Assembly: GCA_002394125.1 (NCBI GenBank)
Contig: DGSY01000066.1
Coordinates: 1-6,464, forward strand
Direction: 5' to 3'
DNA length: 6,464 nucleotides
DNA from: Ruminococcus sp. UBA4350
GTDB taxonomy: Bacteria > Bacillota > Clostridia > Oscillospirales > Ruminococcaceae
Under the pieces are notes generated by a model, which saw only the letters and a list, made by a program, of their open reading frames with translations, did no database searches and was not told where the DNA came from. Shown one piece after another: positions 3,239-6,464 of the stretch. The position numbers were made by a program, and so were the translations under genes. The stretch's first letter is position 1. Each line of letters begins with the position of its first letter.

Positions 3239-5854
3239 TTATTGCCAGCTTGCTACGGATTCCAGAACCTTTGCGAGCTTTTCCTTTGCCTTCGCGAGCT
3301 TCTCGCGCTCATTCTGGATCAGCTGTGCGGGCGCCTTTTCGACAAAGCCCTCATTGCTCAGCTTCTTCTGAATGATCTCGATATCGCGGCGAACCTTTGC
3401 TTCCTCCTTCGCCAGACGCGCAAGCTCCTTTTCCTTATCGACAAGCTGCTCCATCGGAATGAAGATGCGGGCGCAGTCGGTCACGGCGGTCAGTGCATTC
3501 TTGAAATGATAATCCTGACCGAATTCCAGCTCGGATGCGCCGACCATATTCTCGAAGAAGATGCTGCACTCGGAGAACAGATCGACCTCCATTGTCTCGA
3601 AATAAAGCTTTGCCTTGACGGAATTCGGAACATTCAGCTCGGTGCGGCTCATGCGGACTGCCTTGATCGCGGCGATGACCTTCTCAAAATCCTTTGCGGC
3701 AGCGGAGAAATCAAGCTCTGCCTGCCAGACCGGGAACTGCTCCTGAATGATCATGCTCTCGCCGTCGGTCAGCACCTGCCAGATCTCCTCGGTGATGAAC
3801 GGCATGAACGGATGCAGCAGCTTCAGCATTCCGCGCAGCACCCAGACCAGCACCTGCTCTGCATCGGCCTTGGTCTGGCCGCCTGCACGCATTCTCGGCT
3901 TGGTCAGCTCGATATACCAGTCGCAGTACACATCCCAGATGAAATCATAGAGCTTTGCAGATGCAACGCCAAGCTCGAAGTGATCGAGATTATCCCCGAC
4001 ATCCTTTGCCAGCTGATTGAACTTCGAGACCACCCACTGATCCTCCATGCGGAGCGTTTCCGGCAGACCGGTGAAGCGGAAATCATCCGGCAGATTCATC
4101 ATGACATAGCGCGACGCATTCCAGAGCTTATTCGCGAAGTTGCGCGCCGCCTTGACCTTGTCATCGGTGAAGCGCATATCGTTTCCGGGCGAATTGCCGG
4201 TCGCGAGCATGAAGCGAAGCGCGTCTGCGCCGTAGGTATCAATGATCTCCAGCGGATCAATGCCGTTGCCGAGCGACTTGGACATCTTTCTGCCCTGCGC
4301 ATCGCGGACAAGGCCGTGGATCAGCACCGTCTTGAACGGCACCTCATCCATATTCTCCATACCGGCGACGATCATTCTGGAGACCCAGAATGTGATGATG
4401 TCATAGCCGGTGACGAGCGTATCGGTCGGGTAAAAATATTGCAGATCATCGGTCTTTTCCGGCCAGCCGAGCGTCGAGAACGGCCACAGCGCCGAGGAGA
4501 ACCATGTATCCAGCGAATCCGGATCCTGCCGCATCGGCTTGCCGCACTTCGGGCAGACTGCGCTGTCCTCCGCAGTGACGGTCAGCTCGCCGCAGTCATC
4601 GCAGTAGAATGCAGGGATGCGGTGTCCCCACCAGAGCTGACGGGAGATACACCAGTCGCGGATATCCTCCATCCAGTTGAAATAGAGCTTATCAAAGCGC
4701 TCCGGCACGAACTTGATGCGGCCGTCGCGGACGGCTTCGATTGCCGGCTTTGCCAGCTCGTCCATCTTGACGAACCACTGGAGCGAGACACGCGGCTCGA
4801 CAGTCGTGCCGCAGCGGTAGCAGGTACCGACATTGTGAACGTGCGGCTCGACCTTGACGAGATAGCCGCCCGCTTTCAGATCCTCAAGGATCGCCTTGCG
4901 CGCCTCGTATCTGTCCATGCCTGCATACTTCGGATAATCCTCAGTGATCTTTGCATCATCGGTCATGACATTGATGACCTCGAGATTGTGCCGCTGTCCG
5001 ACCATGAAGTCATTGGGGTCATGCGCCGGGGTGATCTTCACGACGCCGGTACCGAAATCCATATCGACATAGCTGTCCGCGACAACGGGGATCTCTCTGC
5101 CGACGAGCGGGAGAATCAGCTTTTTGCCGATGACATTCTGATAGCGCACATCCTTCGGATTGACTGCGACGGCGGTATCACCGAGCAGCGTTTCCGGACG
5201 CGTGGTCGCGAGGAACATATAGCCGCTGCCGTCCGCAAAGGGATAGCGCAGATGCCAGAAGCTGCCCTCCTGCTCCTCGTATGTGACCTCCGCATTGGAG
5301 ATCGAGGTCAGGCAGTGCGGGCACCAGTTGATGATGCGCTCGCCGCGGTAGATATAGCCCTTCTCGTAATAATTGACGAACACTTCCTTGACGGCGGCGG
5401 AGCAGCCCTCGTCCATTGTGAAGCGCTCGCGCTCCCAGTCACAGGAGGAACCGAGCTTCATGAGCTGCTGGTCGATCCGGCCTGCATACTGTTCCTTCCA
5501 TGCCCATGCGCGCTTCATGAAGCCCTCTCTGCCGAGGTCGGTCTTGGTCAGACCCTCCTTGCGCAGTGCCTCAACGAGCTTTGCCTCTGTCGCGATCGCG
5601 GCATGATCGGTGCCGGGCAGCCAGAGCGTCGAATAGCCGCTCATGCGCTTCCAGCGAATCAGGATATCCTGAAGCGTTTCGTCAAGCGCGTGTCCCATGT
5701 GCAGCTGTCCTGTGACATTGGGGGGCGGGATGACGATCGTATAGGGGATCTTCTTCGGATCGGTCTCGGCGTGGAAGCAATGTCTGCTCATCCACTGCTG
5801 ATAGATGCGATCCTCAAAGGATCCGGGATCATAGTTCTTTGCGAGTTCCTTCAA
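3239..5854 (-). CDS. valS: Valyl-tRNA synthetase
   Basis: Class Ia synthetase of 871 residues that charges tRNA-Val with valine and edits mischarged threonine. The catalytic core carries HMGH (52-55, the HIGH motif, after PPPNVTGQL) and KMSKS (523-527). The inserted editing domain lies between them, with TTRPETLLGDTAVAVNP (217-233) and DFGTGVVKITPAHDPND (266-282). Four CxxC pairs, at C178/C181, C345/C348, C418/C421 and C434/C437, fit the zinc-binding positions of this group. The anticodon-binding domain covers about 600-740 and a C-terminal coiled coil runs from about 805 to the end, as in bacterial ValS. An in-frame reading reaches 5968 but runs through the T-box and terminator, so I chose TTG at 5854: AAGGAG lies 9 nt upstream and the resulting MKELAKNYDP start is typical of clostridial ValS. 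The gene is alone in its transcript here and is controlled by the T-box leader. No defect is seen. Confidence 0.98.
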   Translation of the reverse strand: MKELAKNYDPGSFEDRIYQQWMSRHCFHAETDPKKIPYTIVIPPPNVTGQLHMGHALDETLQDILIRWKRMSGYSTLWLPGTDHAAIATEAKLVEALRKEGLTKTDLGREGFMKRAWAWKEQYAGRIDQQLMKLGSSCDWERERFTMDEGCSAAVKEVFVNYYEKGYIYRGERIINWCPHCLTSISNAEVTYEEQEGSFWHLRYPFADGSGYMFLATTRPETLLGDTAVAVNPKDVRYQNVIGKKLILPLVGREIPVVADSYVDMDFGTGVVKITPAHDPNDFMVGQRHNLEVINVMTDDAKITEDYPKYAGMDRYEARKAILEDLKAGGYLVKVEPHVHNVGTCYRCGTTVEPRVSLQWFVKMDELAKPAIEAVRDGRIKFVPERFDKLYFNWMEDIRDWCISRQLWWGHRIPAFYCDDCGELTVTAEDSAVCPKCGKPMRQDPDSLDTWFSSALWPFSTLGWPEKTDDLQYFYPTDTLVTGYDIITFWVSRMIVAGMENMDEVPFKTVLIHGLVRDAQGRKMSKSLGNGIDPLEIIDTYGADALRFMLATGNSPGNDMRFTDDKVKAARNFANKLWNASRYVMMNLPDDFRFTGLPETLRMEDQWVVSKFNQLAKDVGDNLDHFELGVASAKLYDFIWDVYCDWYIELTKPRMRAGGQTKADAEQVLVWVLRGMLKLLHPFMPFITEEIWQVLTDGESMIIQEQFPVWQAELDFSAAAKDFEKVIAAIKAVRMSRTELNVPNSVKAKLYFETMEVDLFSECSIFFENMVGASELEFGQDYHFKNALTAVTDCARIFIPMEQLVDKEKELARLAKEEAKVRRDIEIIQKKLSNEGFVEKAPAQLIQNEREKLAKAKEKLAKVLESVASWQ

Positions 5855-5863
5855 AGTGATCAG

Positions 5864-5869
5864 CTCCTT
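5864..5869 (-). promoter_or_regulatory. Ribosome binding site that fixes the TTG start of valS
   Basis: AAGGAG lies 9 nt before the TTG at 5854 and beyond the leader terminator. No ATG or GTG in frame lies between the terminator and this point. Confidence 0.8.
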
Positions 5870-5880
5870 TTCATTTTTGC

Positions 5881-6136
5881 GTACAGAGACAAAAAATCGC
5901 CCCGAACGCATGGTCTTTACGTTCAGGGCGAATAATTCCTTATCCGCGGTACCACCTGAATTCGGCACTCCGCAGGCGCGAAGCAGGCCGCACTCTTTCC
6001 GGCGGCAGGCTGCCGCCTTTCCGGTGAATGCTCGGAACGCGACCTTCGATGCGGCAGCGGGACGCTTTCACCGGCCGCGTCCTCTCTGTGTCGCTGTTTG
6101 CGCATTTACTCCTCGTTCGTCATGGCATTTACAGAT
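5881..6136 (-). promoter_or_regulatory. T-box riboswitch leader of valS (valine, GUC specifier)
   Basis: The leader senses uncharged tRNA-Val and lets transcription continue into valS when valine charging is low. The T-box core AGGTGGTACCGCGG lies at 5944-5957; TGGT (5951-5954) would pair with the ACCA end of tRNA-Val. Stem I is supported by three paired segments: GAACG/CGTTC (6114-6118, 6035-6039), ATGCG/CGCAT (6101-6105, 6049-6053) and GGACGC/GCGTCC (6077-6082, 6060-6065). AGTA and the CAGAGAG and GGTGAAAGC motifs are at their usual places. The specifier is GTC (6041-6043) in GAAGGTCGC. Stem III is GGCGGCA-GCC-TGCCGCC (6001-6017). The antiterminator can form by CGAAT (5960-5964) pairing with ATTCG (5929-5933), which overlaps the terminator's left arm. 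Little room is left between stem I and stem III, so stem II elements look reduced. Confidence 0.95.
5891..5931 (-). terminator. Intrinsic terminator of the valS T-box leader
   Basis: A 12-bp stem, TCGCCCTGAACG (5920-5931) with CGTTCGGGGCGA (5897-5908), has one G-U pair, an 11-nt loop and a run of six T at 5891-5896. Its left arm shares TTCG with the antiterminator, so the two folds exclude each other. Confidence 0.95.
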
Positions 6137-6142
6137 AATATT

Positions 6143-6171
6143 ATTATAGCAGGGATTCCGCAGTCCGTCAA
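6143..6171 (-). promoter_or_regulatory. Sigma-A promoter of the T-box/valS transcript
   Basis: TTGACG (6166-6171) and TATAAT (6143-6148) have a 17-bp spacer, with a TG one base before the -10 as in an extended -10. The predicted start point is near 6136, just upstream of stem I. Confidence 0.9.
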
Positions 6172-6201
6172 GCACTCCGCAAATTTTCGTCATTTTGCAC
6201 A

Positions 6202-6375
6202 GTCGGCAGGGTCGGCAGGGCCGGTCGGCAGGGCCGACAGCCGTTATGCTAAAGGCACGGTCGCGCTCACAGCTTTATTTATCCAAATCTACGCCGCTGT
6301 TCGCGGCTTCTGCCCCGTGACTGAAATAAAACGCATCGGGAGCATAGCCAGTGTATAGCGTGCCAACTATGCGAA
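6202..6375 (+). repeat. Interspersed structured repeat, copy R5
   Basis: Plus-strand copy about 30 bp upstream of the valS -35. H1 is GTCGGC-AGG-GCCGAC (6224-6238), preceded by two further GTCGGCAGG units (6202-6210, 6211-6219). The box GTTATGCTAAAGGCACGGT, hairpin H2 (GCCGC-TGTTC-GCGGC, 6293-6307) and the H3 loop AGCATAG (6341-6347) follow, but the right arm of H3 is broken (CCAG in place of CCCG). The tail has CCAACTATGC, also found in copy R4 on the minus strand, and then GCGAACGG. Confidence 0.88.
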
Positions 6376-6381
6376 CGGAAC

Positions 6382-6464
6382 AACGATAGCCTGTTAAAAC
6401 CGTCAAGGCAAATCTGACGGAACCGGGGGAATAGGGGTAAGGAAAAAGGGGGTGCGGGGGAGAA
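6382..6464 (+). repeat. Repeat-associated G-rich block, copy 2, cut by the window edge
   Basis: Near copy of 2676-2757. A hairpin CCGTCA-AGGCAAATC-TGACGG (6400-6420) is complete here, while copy 1 has one mismatch in it. G-runs lie at 6425-6429, 6434-6437, 6448-6452 and 6456-6460. The block reaches the last base, so its true end is not visible. Confidence 0.85.

Noticed and set aside
3242..5935. Plus-strand open frame of 897 codons opposite valS
   Set aside because: It is an exact shadow of valS, which has all synthetase motifs. The predicted protein has no recognisable domain, and the open frame results from codon choice on the coding strand.
5855..5968. N-terminal extension of valS by 38 residues
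   Set aside because: The extension would translate the T-box core and the terminator. The TTG at 5854 has its own ribosome binding site and gives the normal ValS N-terminus.

Overview
The window (about 55% GC by eye) looks like chromosomal DNA of a spore-forming Firmicute, probably a member of Clostridia close to Ruminococcaceae/Oscillospirales. The reasons are a complete Spo0A, a tRNA-Val-sensing T-box leader in front of valS, strong AAGGAGG ribosome binding sites and sigma-A type promoters. The placement below class level is inference. All four protein genes lie on the minus strand.

Read in the direction of transcription (right to left): a sigma-A promoter near 6143-6171 drives a valine T-box leader (about 5881-6136) and valS (3239-5854, TTG start). 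About 930 bp without a protein gene follows (2308-3238). It holds three copies of an interspersed structured repeat, a G-rich block and a nested inverted-repeat element. Next come a small membrane protein of unknown function with a consensus promoter (1732-2307), then spo0A with a promoter and an inverted pair of 0A-box-like sites (801-1556). A flavin reductase-family protein (246-755) lies 45 bp after spo0A and is probably co-transcribed with it. The last 245 bp hold another repeat copy and a short AT-richer edge.

The most unusual content is the non-coding DNA. A family of about 130-150 bp repeats (R1 to R5) occurs five times: R1 81-217 (-), R2 2389-2520 (+), R3 2521-2657 (+), R4 3079-3235 (composite, mainly -), R5 6202-6375 (+). 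Each has a GTCGGC-type hairpin H1, a conserved box with core TGCTAAAGGC, a GCCGC/GCGGC hairpin H2, and in most copies a third hairpin H3 whose loop carries AGCATAG. Several stems differ between copies by compensatory base changes, which suggests that the folded form matters. R3 and R5 share a further 3' block ending in a G-rich tract. Separately, 2897-3045 is an exactly centred nested inverted repeat built on GGAGACA boxes, resembling two transposon ends joined without a transposase. I see no CRISPR array, tRNA or rRNA, and no defence or biosynthetic system in the window.
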